Part shown: one piece after another, positions 34,180 to 43,626 of the stretch
Position numbering within the stretch: the stretch's first letter is position 1
Layout of the letters: each line of letters opens with the position of its first letter
Assembly (NCBI RefSeq): GCF_024054565.1
Contig: NZ_JAMXLR010000092.1
Coordinates: 434,001-498,000 of the forward strand
Reading direction: 5' to 3'
DNA from: Aeoliella straminimaris
GTDB lineage: Bacteria; Planctomycetota; Planctomycetia; Pirellulales; Lacipirellulaceae
Length of the DNA: 64,000 nt
Program-made: the position numbers and the translations under genes
Notes under the pieces: generated by a model
Seen by the model: only the letters and a program-made list of their open reading frames with translations
Databases searched by the model: none
What the model was told of the DNA's origin: nothing

Positions 34180-36726
34180 TCATTCCTGCTGGTCCTGCTC
34201 CAGCACAAACGCCAGGATGTCGGCCAGGTCCGCGACCGTCATCGTCTTTTCCAGCCCCTCGGGCATGATGGAGTTCTTGGAGGGTTCGCGGAACTCTATC
34301 TGATCGCTCGCCAGGTCGAAGCGATTGCCCTCGGAGTCGATGTAGGGTTCGGTACCTCCGTCGCCGGGCAGGGGAAGTCGCAACCCGACGAGCGTCTTGC
34401 CTTCGTCGGTCTCCAGCACCCAGGGGACGTACCGCGGGGCGATGTCGCGACTGGGGTGCAGGATGGCGGTGAGTGTTTGGCGGCGGTCGTGGTTCGTGGA
34501 GTAACGCGTCAGATCGGGACCGTAGGTGCCGCCGCGGCCAGCGAGGGTGTGGCATGTCGCGCATTTTGGGCCCAGGGTGCTGTGGAACAGCCGGCGTCCC
34601 GCGGCCGCATCGCCACGCCCCTCGGTCAGCGCGAGCCAGGTGTCGAGGTCGTCAATTTCGGGTTTAAACTCCTCAGGCGTGTCGAACTCTCCTCGGAGTC
34701 GGCGAACACGCATTGCCTCGCCGGCCACCACGGCGAGGTCGCTCCCTGAGAGGCGCTCTAACAGTGGCTGGAAGTGTTCGGGCCCGCCGGCCAGCCCCGC
34801 CAGGGCATCCGCTCGTACTGCCGGATCGACCGTTTCGTCGCCCGCCACCTTGGCCAGGTACTGAAACCGCTCGGGGTGGTCGCCGAGCGCCAGGGTCCGC
34901 ACGGCTTCGGTCCGCAAACCGGCATGCGGACCCTCGATGTAGCCATTCAGGGTGTCGAGCGTAAGCTGCTTATGCGTGGGCGAGACGAGCCGCAGCGCAA
35001 GTGCCTTGCGATCGTTGGAGCGGCGCGAATTACGCAGTTCGCGCGCCAGCAATCCATCGACAACCGACTTTGGTGGCGTTTCGCGATTGCTGTCGAGCCA
35101 GTGGATCGCACCCAACACGCAGAGGTAATACCGCTCGTTGGGAATTTCACCATCGAGTAATTTGGCCACCTCATCACGGAACTCGGTCAGATGATTGTCG
35201 GCAATCCAGCGGAGGGCGTAGAGACGCACATCGGGGTTCGGGTCTCGCAATGCTTTGCGGAGTATATCGGGACGCACGAATTCTTCCCACCGCAGAGCTT
35301 GCAGCTGAGTGAGTCGCCCTCTCAACCCCTTAGCTCGCAGCAGTGGGGGGCCGTTGGGATCGAACTGCGAAGCGAGCGCTGCCACTGCCAATTGCCGAGC
35401 GAAGGGATCACTCGAATCAGCGAGGCTTTGTGCGTCGTCGACTTTGCGCTGTGCCTGCTCTACGGTCTCCACAGCGGCCAACTCCGTTGTGCTGGTGGAA
35501 GACGGTCCCACCAGCCGCCAGATACGTCCCTTGCCATGCACCGGATAGCTCCGCGACACCCAATCGGCAAAGTAGAGCGCACCATCGGGGCCCACCGCAC
35601 AACCGGTCGGCCGAAAGTCCTCGTCGCCCTGCACGACGATGTCGCACTTGGCGGTGAACGACATGCCATCGGCCGCGAGCTTGTAACGCTCGATGCGATG
35701 ATCGCCCCAACTTGTGACCCACAAGTGACCGTTGTGCGGCACCACGGCGCAGGGGGCTTCGCCGGTGCCGCAGATCATCGGCAGCGTGCCGGGCAGTTCG
35801 CCATCCCAGGCCTGCAGCGGATGGACCCCCGCGCGGCCATACTCCCAACGGTGGCCATAGTCGCCAGTGGCGACTACGTGGATCAACCGGCAGGGGGGGC
35901 TGGCGTCGGGATCGTTGTCGACGGCGAACAGGGCATGGCTGCCGACGATGCAGAGCCCGAACGGATTCCAGAAGCCTTGCGCCACCTTGGTAAGCCCCGA
36001 ACCGTCACCAGCAAAGTGAAACACCATGCCGGTGCCTCCCGAATCGGCAAACTCGCTGCCGTCGCTGCCGATCAGTCGATACGGCGCGCCGAAGTTCTCG
36101 CCGAGTCCCAGGTAGAAACCGCCCTGGCGGTCGAAGACAAAACCGCCGAGTGCGTTGTGCGGGTAGTCGACCTTGGTTTCGAGGTGAACCAGCGTCGTTT
36201 GTGCGTCCGCTTGGCCGTCGTCGTCGGTATCGCGCAGTAGGAAAACATCTTTGCGAGTGACCACCACCACGGCGCCATCGCTCCGCACGGCCAGATTCAT
36301 CGCATGGCGAAATCCGTCGGCGAAGGTGCTCCAGGTGTCGAATTTGCCGTCGCCATCACCATCGGAGAGACGCCGGATCCGATCGCTCGTGGGGCCGCTG
36401 TAGTCCTCTGGGCGTTGATGGGTGTGCGATTCGATGACCAGCAGGTCGCCCGCGTCGAAGGCCAGGGCGACGGGCGTGACGATATCGGGTTCGCTGGCCA
36501 CGCGTTCGAGTTGGAAACCCTCCTGCAACACACGCGGCTCCGCGGCGTGTGCGGTTTTGCCCAGTGTGTGTGACCATATCGCAGCGAGCAGCAGGCAAAT
36601 TAAACGCCCCCTATTGACGGGGCTACAAAGTAGCCGACTAGTTAAAAAAGTGGCCTTCGCCCGGCGCCCGCCACCAACGCGAGCTACTTGAACCGGCACC
36701 GTTGATTTGCGATATTCAGGTTTCAT
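34180..36726 (-). CDS. PVC-type membrane-bound dehydrogenase with HEAT repeats and c-type haem domain
   Basis: An 848-residue exported protein typical of planctomycetes and verrucomicrobia. It has a beta-propeller dehydrogenase-like domain (about 65-420, with calcium-loop DGDGDGKFD and GWGD-type blades), HEAT repeats (about 460-680) and a C-terminal haem domain with CATCH (near 722) and a distal Met region (SIMPEGLEK). It probably oxidises a sugar or alcohol and passes electrons to the haem. The signal sequence is LICLLLAAIWSHTLGKTAHA, but the first usable ATG (36726) lies 45 residues before it, and the intervening codons contain a repeat hairpin. The 5' end is therefore uncertain. The divergent hisA start is only 37 bases away. 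Confidence 0.85.
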   Translation of the reverse strand: MKPEYRKSTVPVQVARVGGGRRAKATFLTSRLLCSPVNRGRLICLLLAAIWSHTLGKTAHAAEPRVLQEGFQLERVASEPDIVTPVALAFDAGDLLVIESHTHQRPEDYSGPTSDRIRRLSDGDGDGKFDTWSTFADGFRHAMNLAVRSDGAVVVVTRKDVFLLRDTDDDGQADAQTTLVHLETKVDYPHNALGGFVFDRQGGFYLGLGENFGAPYRLIGSDGSEFADSGGTGMVFHFAGDGSGLTKVAQGFWNPFGLCIVGSHALFAVDNDPDASPPCRLIHVVATGDYGHRWEYGRAGVHPLQAWDGELPGTLPMICGTGEAPCAVVPHNGHLWVTSWGDHRIERYKLAADGMSFTAKCDIVVQGDEDFRPTGCAVGPDGALYFADWVSRSYPVHGKGRIWRLVGPSSTSTTELAAVETVEQAQRKVDDAQSLADSSDPFARQLAVAALASQFDPNGPPLLRAKGLRGRLTQLQALRWEEFVRPDILRKALRDPNPDVRLYALRWIADNHLTEFRDEVAKLLDGEIPNERYYLCVLGAIHWLDSNRETPPKSVVDGLLARELRNSRRSNDRKALALRLVSPTHKQLTLDTLNGYIEGPHAGLRTEAVRTLALGDHPERFQYLAKVAGDETVDPAVRADALAGLAGGPEHFQPLLERLSGSDLAVVAGEAMRVRRLRGEFDTPEEFKPEIDDLDTWLALTEGRGDAAAGRRLFHSTLGPKCATCHTLAGRGGTYGPDLTRYSTNHDRRQTLTAILHPSRDIAPRYVPWVLETDEGKTLVGLRLPLPGDGGTEPYIDSEGNRFDLASDQIEFREPSKNSIMPEGLEKTMTVADLADILAFVLEQDQQE
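36607..36635. repeat. CCCCTATTGACGGGG-CTACAAAGTAG double hairpin
   Basis: GGCTAC (36621-36626) and GTAGCC (36630-36635) form a 6-bp stem around AAA, next to CCCC...GGGG around TATTGAC. It lies inside the annotated 5' part of the PVC dehydrogenase gene and looks like an intergenic palindromic repeat. Confidence 0.5.
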
Positions 36727-36763
36727 TCTTATGAGGAACATAGGCGATAGGAGCGCTGTGGGC

Positions 36764-37486
36764 ATGCAGATTTGGCCGGCCATTGACTTGCGAGGGGGTA
36801 AGTGCGTGCGGCTGCGCCAAGGCGACTACGCCCAGGAGACGGTGTTTAACGACAACCCGGTCTCGGTGGCGCACTCGTTTCAGGCCGCCGGCGCTCAGCA
36901 TTTGCACATCGTCGACCTCGATGGAGCCCGGGAAGGCCTGCCGGTCAACCTTCCCGCCGTGCAGGACATCGTAGCGGCTGTGGAGATGCAATGCGAGCTT
37001 GGCGGCGGTGTCCGGGACGAACAGTCCATCGCCGAATTGCTGGGATTTGGCCTCGATCGCCTGGTGGTCGGCACCTCGGCCATCAAACGCCCCGACTGGT
37101 TCCGCCAGACATGTCAGCAGTTTCCTGGCAAACTGGTACTGGGCATCGATGCCCGCGACGGACTGGTAGCCACCGACGGATGGCTGGAAACCAGCAGCGT
37201 TTCGGCCATTGAGTTGGCCCGGCAGTTCGAAGACGAGCCGCTGGCCGCCATTGTTTACACGGACATTGCCACCGATGGCATGATGTCGGGCCCCAATGTT
37301 CGAGCGATGCAGGAAATGCAGGCAGCGGTTAATGTGCCGGTAGTGGCCTCCGGCGGTGTGACCACCATTAAAGACGTCCGCGCACTGGCCGAGGCAGGTC
37401 TGGCTGCGGCAATCATCGGGCGGGCATTGTACGAAGGAGCCTTTGAGTTGAGCGAGGCGATTGAGGTGGCCAACGCGGCCGCTTGA
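36764..37486 (+). CDS. hisA: Phosphoribosylformimino-AICAR ribotide isomerase (HisA)
   Basis: A 240-residue (beta-alpha)8 barrel. The catalytic aspartates are Asp8 in PAIDLRGG and Asp129 in LGIDARDG; phosphate loops are seen in ELGGGVRD and ASGGVTT. It opens the ribose ring of ProFAR in histidine synthesis. The ATG at 36764 has TAGGAG upstream; a frame reaching 36707 is too long for the family. It is divergent from the PVC dehydrogenase gene. Confidence 0.97.
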   Translation: MQIWPAIDLRGGKCVRLRQGDYAQETVFNDNPVSVAHSFQAAGAQHLHIVDLDGAREGLPVNLPAVQDIVAAVEMQCELGGGVRDEQSIAELLGFGLDRLVVGTSAIKRPDWFRQTCQQFPGKLVLGIDARDGLVATDGWLETSSVSAIELARQFEDEPLAAIVYTDIATDGMMSGPNVRAMQEMQAAVNVPVVASGGVTTIKDVRALAEAGLAAAIIGRALYEGAFELSEAIEVANAAA

Positions 37487-37570
37487 GTCAGCCCCGAGGC
37501 GGATGGGCCCGCCTGGCAGCACGGCGTTGTTCGCGGCGGCCAACACTTACGAGCGGTATATCAATAAAAG

Positions 37571-37600
37571 GACCAACCTCCCTGCGTGGAAGGTTGATCT
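37571..37600 (+). other. Leader hairpin before the EF-G-like gene
   Basis: CAACCT (37574-37579) pairs with AGGTTG (37590-37595), extended on both sides with one mismatch (GAC/ATC). No T-run follows, and it ends about 24 bases before the start codon; a role in translation or RNA stability is possible. Confidence 0.35.
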
Positions 37601-37623
37601 CTTCTCAACGAATGGAGCGATAG

Positions 37624-39714
37624 ATGTCTAAGCAAGTCGATGACCTGAGGAACATCGCCGTTTGCGGCCACGGATCGGCGGGGAAAACCTCGCTGGTCGA
37701 TCACCTGCTGGTGAAGACGGGCGCCGTGCAGGGCAACCCCAACGTCGAGGCTGGCACGAGCATCTGCGACTTCGACGAAGAAGAAAAGCATCATAAGCAC
37801 TCCATCGAAGCAGCCATCACTCACTGCGAACACAACGGCAAAGAATTCACCCTCATCGACACGCCGGGCTATCCCGACTTGATTGGCCAGACTATCGGCG
37901 CGCTGCGCGGCGTGGACAACGCCCTGATCGCTATCGATGGCCACGCCGGCATCAAAGTGAACACCCGCCGGGTATGGAAAGAAGCTGGCGATCGCGGCCT
38001 GGGACGTATCCTCTGCATCACCAAGGTCGACGACCACAGTGTTGACCTGCCCGGATTGACCGAGACCATCGGCGAAGTATTTGGTCCCCAGTGCGTGCTG
38101 TTCAACGTGCCACTGGGTGCCGGCGACGATCTGAAGGGCGTGGCCAGCACCATTGATCCACCCTCCGACACCAGCGGCGCCGTGATGGACGTCGCCGAAC
38201 TGCACGAAAAGGCAGTCGAGACCATCATCGAAACCGACGACGCGGTCATGGAGAAGTACTTCGAAGGCGAAGTGCCCAGCACCGCTCAACTGATGGAGTT
38301 GGCCAAAAAAGGCATCGCCGCCGGAACGCTTACGCCGGTCGTCTGCGTGTCGGCCAAGAACGACATCGGCACCACTGAACTGTTGGACCTGTTGACCACG
38401 GTTACCCTGTCGCCGGCCGACATCGAGCGGACCGCCAAGAAAGATGGCGACACCGTGACACTGAAGCCTGATCCTTCGGCACCGCTGGCAGCCCAGGTGT
38501 TCCGCACCCGCATCGACCCGTTCGTGCAGAAGCTGAGCTTCATTCGCGTGATCTCCGGCACCTTGAAGAAGGACGACACCGTCGAGACGCCCGGCGAACG
38601 GAAGGGCATGAAGGTCGGCCAGTTGCTCAAAGTGCAGGGCGAGAAGACCGAGCCGGTCGACTCGGCTGGCCCCGGCGAGATCGTCGCCATCGCCAAGAAC
38701 GAAACCTTGCACACGGGCGTTTCGCTGGGCGAAGTGCAGTTGCCTTCGATCAAGTTCCCGCTGCCGATGGTCGGCCTGGCGGTCTCGCCGAAGAGCCGTG
38801 GCGACGAGACAAAGCTCTCCTCGTCGCTGCACAAGCTGGCCGAAGAAGATCCCACGATTCACGTCGAGCACGACGAAGAGACGCACGAAACCGTGCTGAC
38901 CGGCATGAGCGAGTTGCACCTGCAGCTCATCCAAGAGCGGCTCAAGCGGCGCGACCACGTGGAGATCGAAACGCACGACCCCAAAATTCCCTATCGCGAG
39001 ACGATCCTGCAAGACGCCGAGGGAATGTACCGCCACAAAAAGCAGAGCGGCGGGGCAGGGCAGTTTGCCGAGGTGCACATCCGCATGTACCCTCTGCCCG
39101 AGGGGACCGACATCGACGAGTACGCCACCAAGGCCCGCTTCCCGCAGTTGAAGAACGTGCACTACCACGAGGGCGCCAACTTCCTGTGGGTCGACACGGT
39201 CGTGGGCGGAGCGATTCCCGGCAACTTCATGCCCGCCATTGAGAAGGGCTTTCTCGAGCGCATCACCAACGGCGTGATTGCCGGCTGCAAGGTGCAGAAC
39301 GTCTGCGTCGAGGTGCACTTCGGTAAGGACCACCCGGTCGACTCGAACGAAACGGCCTTCAAAATGGCGGCCGCCAAGGCGTTTGCCGAAGTATTCCAGA
39401 AGGCCAAGCCGGTGCTGCTCGAACCGATGGTGATGATGCATATCACCGTGCCGGCCGACAATGTGGGCGACGTCTCCAGCGACCTGGCAGGCCGCCGCGG
39501 CCAGATGGTCGGCATGGACTCGGCCGGCGGCGGTATGACGACCGTCGAAGCCAAATGCCCGCTGGGCGAGGTAACGACCTATGCCCGCACGCTCAGCAGC
39601 ATGACCGGCGGCCAAGGCAGCTACACCATGGAGTTCGCCAACTACGAAGCCGTGCCGGGCAACGTGCAAGCGGAGATCCTCGCCAACGCCAAGGTGAAAG
39701 CGGACGAGGAGTGA
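37624..39714 (+). CDS. EF-G-like translational GTPase (FusA2-type paralogue)
   Basis: A 696-residue five-domain GTPase of the EF-G family: G1 loop GHGSAGKT (15-22), G3 DTPGYPDL (Asp79, Tyr83), and the base-recognition motif reads TKVDD (near 133) instead of NKMD. Domain II follows (about 285-390), domain IV has the GGAGQFAEV pattern (about 475-590) and domain V ends about 690. The catalytic His of canonical EF-G (DTPGH) is Tyr, as in the second EF-G clade of many bacteria (FusA2-like). Main translocase activity is therefore unlikely; a role in ribosome recycling, stress or regulation is possible. No rpsL, rpsG or tuf neighbours are present, unlike the true fusA locus. Confidence 0.9.
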   Translation: MSKQVDDLRNIAVCGHGSAGKTSLVDHLLVKTGAVQGNPNVEAGTSICDFDEEEKHHKHSIEAAITHCEHNGKEFTLIDTPGYPDLIGQTIGALRGVDNALIAIDGHAGIKVNTRRVWKEAGDRGLGRILCITKVDDHSVDLPGLTETIGEVFGPQCVLFNVPLGAGDDLKGVASTIDPPSDTSGAVMDVAELHEKAVETIIETDDAVMEKYFEGEVPSTAQLMELAKKGIAAGTLTPVVCVSAKNDIGTTELLDLLTTVTLSPADIERTAKKDGDTVTLKPDPSAPLAAQVFRTRIDPFVQKLSFIRVISGTLKKDDTVETPGERKGMKVGQLLKVQGEKTEPVDSAGPGEIVAIAKNETLHTGVSLGEVQLPSIKFPLPMVGLAVSPKSRGDETKLSSSLHKLAEEDPTIHVEHDEETHETVLTGMSELHLQLIQERLKRRDHVEIETHDPKIPYRETILQDAEGMYRHKKQSGGAGQFAEVHIRMYPLPEGTDIDEYATKARFPQLKNVHYHEGANFLWVDTVVGGAIPGNFMPAIEKGFLERITNGVIAGCKVQNVCVEVHFGKDHPVDSNETAFKMAAAKAFAEVFQKAKPVLLEPMVMMHITVPADNVGDVSSDLAGRRGQMVGMDSAGGGMTTVEAKCPLGEVTTYARTLSSMTGGQGSYTMEFANYEAVPGNVQAEILANAKVKADEE

Positions 39715-39741
39715 GCGGCAGCTCCATGAGATTGATTTGCA

Positions 39742-40104
39742 TTGCGCGAGAATCCTTACCGTAGCCCGGAATCGCTAATGTGGGGTCCCAACGAGGGGCC
39801 CTTGCGATGGCGAATTATTCCGGCGGTCTTGAGCGTTTGCACAGGCGCGCTTATTGCGATCTACGGAATCGCTATGCTAGCCATCGGAGCTCACTACGAA
39901 TACGTCGAGCAAGGTCCTTGGTCGCGAGATTTTCTGCTTCTCTTGACCGGGGGAGGGCTTGCGACTGTTTGTGGATTGAGTTGGCTGTTGGCCGGAATCC
40001 TCTGTTACCTCCGTAAATGGCGAGTCGCGGGCGCATTGTGGTTGATCGGAGGGGTACCGCTCGTCGGGTTCATCGCACTCGTCCTCGTTTTTCCGGAAGG
40101 CTAG
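39742..40104 (+). CDS. Small membrane protein with NPYRSP N-terminus
   Basis: A 120-residue protein starting with TTG, reading MRENPYRSP, the N-terminal motif shared by many short planctomycete membrane proteins. Three hydrophobic segments are seen (about 23-47, 64-90, 97-116). No enzyme motif. It begins 27 bases after the EF-G-like gene and may be read with it. Function unknown. Confidence 0.75.
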   Translation: MRENPYRSPESLMWGPNEGPLRWRIIPAVLSVCTGALIAIYGIAMLAIGAHYEYVEQGPWSRDFLLLLTGGGLATVCGLSWLLAGILCYLRKWRVAGALWLIGGVPLVGFIALVLVFPEG

Positions 40105-40140
40105 CATTCTGACCATTTGGGCAAAACCCTGAGAATCTAG

Positions 40141-40382
40141 CCACGGATGAACACCGGTAAACACGGATGTTCGAGATGGTAAAGCTCAATCGCCGTTCCG
40201 AGACCTGAATCGCACCTCGGCGGCCCTATCCGCTTGTTTAGAACAGGAGGCCGCAGAGAAAACAGAGGGGAGGATTCATTCGTTCTCTGTTCTCTCTGTT
40301 TACTTCTGTTCGTGTATATCTATGCGATTAGGCGGGGTAGTCAGTTGGGCAATTGGTGTCCTTTGGTGTTCATCCGTGGCTG
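40141..40382. repeat. CACGGATGAACAC and CAGAGAAAACAGAG dispersed repeats
   Basis: In the 290-base gap before the glycosidase gene, CCACGGATGAACACC / AAACACGGATG units (40141-40172), a CGCAGAGAAAACAGAGG and TTCTCTGTTCTCTCTG pair (about 40241-40310) and TTCATCCGTGGCTGG (about 40367-40382, inverted) are found. I see no gene here. Confidence 0.55.
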
Positions 40383-40394
40383 GACTAATTCCTG

Positions 40395-41948
40395 TCAAGA
40401 ACTCACTGCCTCGAAATCCAAAACCATCGCCGAGACGCTCGCCGCGGGGAAGGTCCACTCGCTGAGCGAGCCTTCCAGCTTACGCTCTCTCGGCGCGATG
40501 TCGTCTGGGTTGTAGCGGGTGATTTCGTTCATCGGCTCGGTGACGATCTCGTGTACCACGCCGCCTGTGATCTGGTGCCCCGAGATGGCGAGGGTGGCGC
40601 GAATGTTCTTGGTTCGCTCGGTGTTCGCCACGTGCAGGTAAAGCTTGCCGCCCGAGACGCTCGAAACGATGTCGAGCCCGTCCGGAGTCTTGGTGACGTG
40701 CGTTGCATGAGTGCCGCTATGCTTGCGGTACAGGCTCATCACCCGGGCGACCGGCATCATGAACGCCTTGCCTTTGAACGCGGGCACCGGAATCATCACG
40801 GCGTTCACCTGCCAACGGGTGCCGCAGAAGTCGGCCGCGGTGGCGATCTTCAGCACGTCGCCATGTCGCTGATGGTTGTTGAGGATCCGCGCGTACGACA
40901 CGCCCGCCGCCCAGGTACTGGAAATATCGCAGCGGTCGCGGCCCGGGATGTCGAAATGGCACTCGGTCATCGCCAGCGGGATGTCGATGCCACCGAGCGA
41001 GTCACGTACCTGGCGAATCTTCGCGTCGTGCGGCTTCCAGGCGTTCATCAGTTGATGCCAGGTTCGCGCGGGATCTTTGCGGTACTCGAATCGCTCGAGC
41101 ACAGGGTGCTGGCGATCGTCGGGGTTGAACATGTGGTGAAACGCCAGGTAGTCGAGATGTTCGCCGGCTATCTCGGCCATTCGCGGTGCCCAACCGCTGT
41201 CGCCCCAGCCGATGAGCCGTATCTCTGGATCACGCTCGCGCATTGCCTGGCCGAACTCCACGGTCTTTCGCGCCGTGGTATCAAGGTCGAACCCCTGGCG
41301 GTCGTAGGAAGTCTCGTTGCCAATCTGCCACAGCTTGATGTTGTACGGATCGGGCGAGCCATGGGCCGCACGCTCGGTGTGGCCCGGTTCGTTGCAGTAG
41401 GCCACCCACTCGGCCGCCTCCTGGGCCCCGGCGGTGCGAATGTTCCCCCGGAAATCCTTGTATCGCTCGCGGCCGTCCGACTCGAAGTTCACGCACATCA
41501 GGGCCTCGGCGCCGACCTGTTGGCAGAAGTCGACAAATTCGCCCGTGCCCACCTGGTTCGACTCGATGCCACCCCACAGCAGGTTGTGCATTGGCGGACG
41601 CTGGTCCCGCGGCCCCACGCCTTCGCGCCAGCGGTAGTAATCGGTGTAGATACCTCCCCATCGCATCAGCGAAGGGTTCAGTTCACGGGTGGTCTCCACA
41701 ACGTCGGCCCGCCACTGCATCTGGTCATGGTCCCAGGCGGCCTCGACCGATCCGTCGGTCGCGCCCAGTGGTTCCATGAACTGCATGTACAAATGGGGCG
41801 ACAGCTCGTACGTGGGCGTCGGATCCACCACCAGGTTCGCTGCTTGGCTATTAGGCGTTTGGCCGACCGCCAAGCGGCCGCCCGCCGCTACGGCCGCAGC
41901 CGAGGTGAGGGTCTGCAGAGCCTTGCGTCGCGAAATTTTGTGCTGCAT
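40395..41948 (-). CDS. Secreted GH51-like alpha-L-arabinofuranosidase
   Basis: A 517-residue glycosidase. The start at 41948 gives a Tat-type signal (ISRRKALQTLTSAAAVAAGG). The catalytic TIM barrel (about 60-400) has acid/base Glu212 in WQIGNETSY and nucleophile Glu329 in AMTECHFD, 117 residues apart as in GH51, followed by a C-terminal beta domain (about 410-510). GH51 enzymes remove arabinose from plant and algal polysaccharide. Distant GH39/GH79-type relatives cannot be excluded. Single gene, divergent from enolase, whose ATG is 264 bases away. Confidence 0.85.
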   Translation of the reverse strand: MQHKISRRKALQTLTSAAAVAAGGRLAVGQTPNSQAANLVVDPTPTYELSPHLYMQFMEPLGATDGSVEAAWDHDQMQWRADVVETTRELNPSLMRWGGIYTDYYRWREGVGPRDQRPPMHNLLWGGIESNQVGTGEFVDFCQQVGAEALMCVNFESDGRERYKDFRGNIRTAGAQEAAEWVAYCNEPGHTERAAHGSPDPYNIKLWQIGNETSYDRQGFDLDTTARKTVEFGQAMRERDPEIRLIGWGDSGWAPRMAEIAGEHLDYLAFHHMFNPDDRQHPVLERFEYRKDPARTWHQLMNAWKPHDAKIRQVRDSLGGIDIPLAMTECHFDIPGRDRCDISSTWAAGVSYARILNNHQRHGDVLKIATAADFCGTRWQVNAVMIPVPAFKGKAFMMPVARVMSLYRKHSGTHATHVTKTPDGLDIVSSVSGGKLYLHVANTERTKNIRATLAISGHQITGGVVHEIVTEPMNEITRYNPDDIAPRERKLEGSLSEWTFPAASVSAMVLDFEAVSS

Positions 41949-42212
41949 CACGCCTGTGGTCCTTTGTCCGCATAGGGGCGAGGGAAGAGAGCTTTCGCCC
42001 ATCTTAACAGAACCCACACCCGCAGCGTGCGGAATCGGACAGTAGGGTCACACCGGGAGCAGCGAGGGGAGTCCGCCCGCCCTCGACAGCGGGGCAGGGT
42101 GCCTTAAAATGGCGACGTCAAGGTAATTCTTGCTTCCGGTCCTACGCAGGCAGCCGCCGGCCGCCTGACCGCCGGAAATTTGCATAAAACTTCTTTCTAA
42201 CGAGGCCCTCTT

Positions 42213-43493
42213 ATGTCTTCTATCATCGACATTCATGCACGTCAGATTCTCGACAGCCGCGGCAATCCCACCGTGGAGGTCGATGTCACGTTGGCCGACG
42301 GTTCGGTTGGCACCGCCGCAGTGCCCAGTGGCGCCAGCACCGGTGTGCACGAGGCATGGGAACTTCGCGACGGCGACAAGGGCTTCTTCATGGGTAAGGG
42401 CGTGCAGACGGCCGTTACCAACGTGAACGAAAAGATCGCCGACGAGCTGGAAGGCATGGACGCGCTCGACCAGGTTGGCATCGACCAGATGATGATCGAA
42501 CTCGATGGCTCGCCCAACAAGAAGAACCTGGGCGCTAACGCCATTCTCGGTGTTTCGCTCGCTACGGCTCATGCGGCCGCCAAATTTTGTGGCCTGCCAC
42601 TGTACCGCTACCTGGGTGGTTCGAATGCCCGGTTGCTGCCGGCCCCGATGATGAACATCCTCAACGGTGGTGAGCACGCCGACAATTCGGTCGATATCCA
42701 AGAGTTTATGGTCATGCCGCTTGGCTTCGATAGCTTCAGCGAAGCACTCCGCTGTGGTACCGAGATCTTCCACAACCTGAAGAAGGTGCTTAGCGACAAG
42801 GGCCTCAACACCTCGGTGGGCGACGAAGGTGGTTTCGCGCCGGACCTCAAGGCCAACGCCGAAGCGTTCGACGTGATCCTTACCGCCATCGAAAAGGCTG
42901 GCTACAAGCCGGGTGAGCAGGTGTGGTTCGCTATGGACTGTGCCGCCACCGAGTTCTTCGACGCCGACAAGAACATCTACAAGATCGACGGCAAAGAACT
43001 CGATCCCGCCGGCATGGTGGACTTGCTGGCTGGTTGGGTCGAGAAGTTCCCCATCTGCAGCATCGAAGACGGCTGCAGCGAAGACGACTGGGCTGGCTGG
43101 AAACTGCTGTCCGACAAGATCGGCAGCAAGTGCCAGTTGGTGGGCGACGACTTGTTCGTCACCAACGTCGAGCGGCTGCAACGCGGCATCGACGAGGGCA
43201 TCGGCAATTCGATCTTGATCAAGGTCAACCAGATCGGTACCCTCACCGAAACCATTGATGCTATCAACCTGGCCCACGACAACAGCTACACCAGCATCGC
43301 TTCGCACCGCAGTGGCGAGACCGAGGACAGCACCATCGCCGACCTGGCCGTGGCCTGTGCCACCGGTCAGATCAAGACCGGCTCGGCCAGTCGCAGCGAC
43401 CGGATGGCGAAGTACAACCAGCTGCTCCGCATCGAAGAGATGCTCGGCTCGGCCGCCGTGTATGGCGGACCCAAGTTCGCGGCCAAGCTGTAA
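42213..43493 (+). CDS. eno: Enolase
   Basis: A 426-residue enolase that interconverts 2-phosphoglycerate and phosphoenolpyruvate. It shows the family landmarks ARQILDSRGNPTVEV, the mobile loop GASTG, metal ligands in MDCAATEF, EDGCSEDDW and VGDDLFVTN, the catalytic Lys in LIKVNQIGTLTE and SHRSGETED. Length is normal. It is a single gene. Confidence 0.98.
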   Translation: MSSIIDIHARQILDSRGNPTVEVDVTLADGSVGTAAVPSGASTGVHEAWELRDGDKGFFMGKGVQTAVTNVNEKIADELEGMDALDQVGIDQMMIELDGSPNKKNLGANAILGVSLATAHAAAKFCGLPLYRYLGGSNARLLPAPMMNILNGGEHADNSVDIQEFMVMPLGFDSFSEALRCGTEIFHNLKKVLSDKGLNTSVGDEGGFAPDLKANAEAFDVILTAIEKAGYKPGEQVWFAMDCAATEFFDADKNIYKIDGKELDPAGMVDLLAGWVEKFPICSIEDGCSEDDWAGWKLLSDKIGSKCQLVGDDLFVTNVERLQRGIDEGIGNSILIKVNQIGTLTETIDAINLAHDNSYTSIASHRSGETEDSTIADLAVACATGQIKTGSASRSDRMAKYNQLLRIEEMLGSAAVYGGPKFAAKL

Positions 43494-43513
43494 CTGGCGG
43501 CAGGCATTCGCTG

Positions 43514-43533
43514 CAGCCGTTGCACAACGGCTG
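43514..43533 (+). terminator. Possible terminator of eno (hairpin without clear T-run)
   Basis: CAGCCGTT (43514-43521) and AACGGCTG (43526-43533) form a perfect 8-bp stem with loop GCAC, 20 bases after the enolase stop. Only scattered T residues follow, so termination is uncertain. Confidence 0.45.
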
Positions 43534-43626
43534 GAAACGCCAAGATTTGTTCCTCCCCGGCGAATAAGTGAATGTTAGGACGCACAATCCTGAGTGTTCA
43601 CCTATTCCAGCGGGGAGGATCTATCG

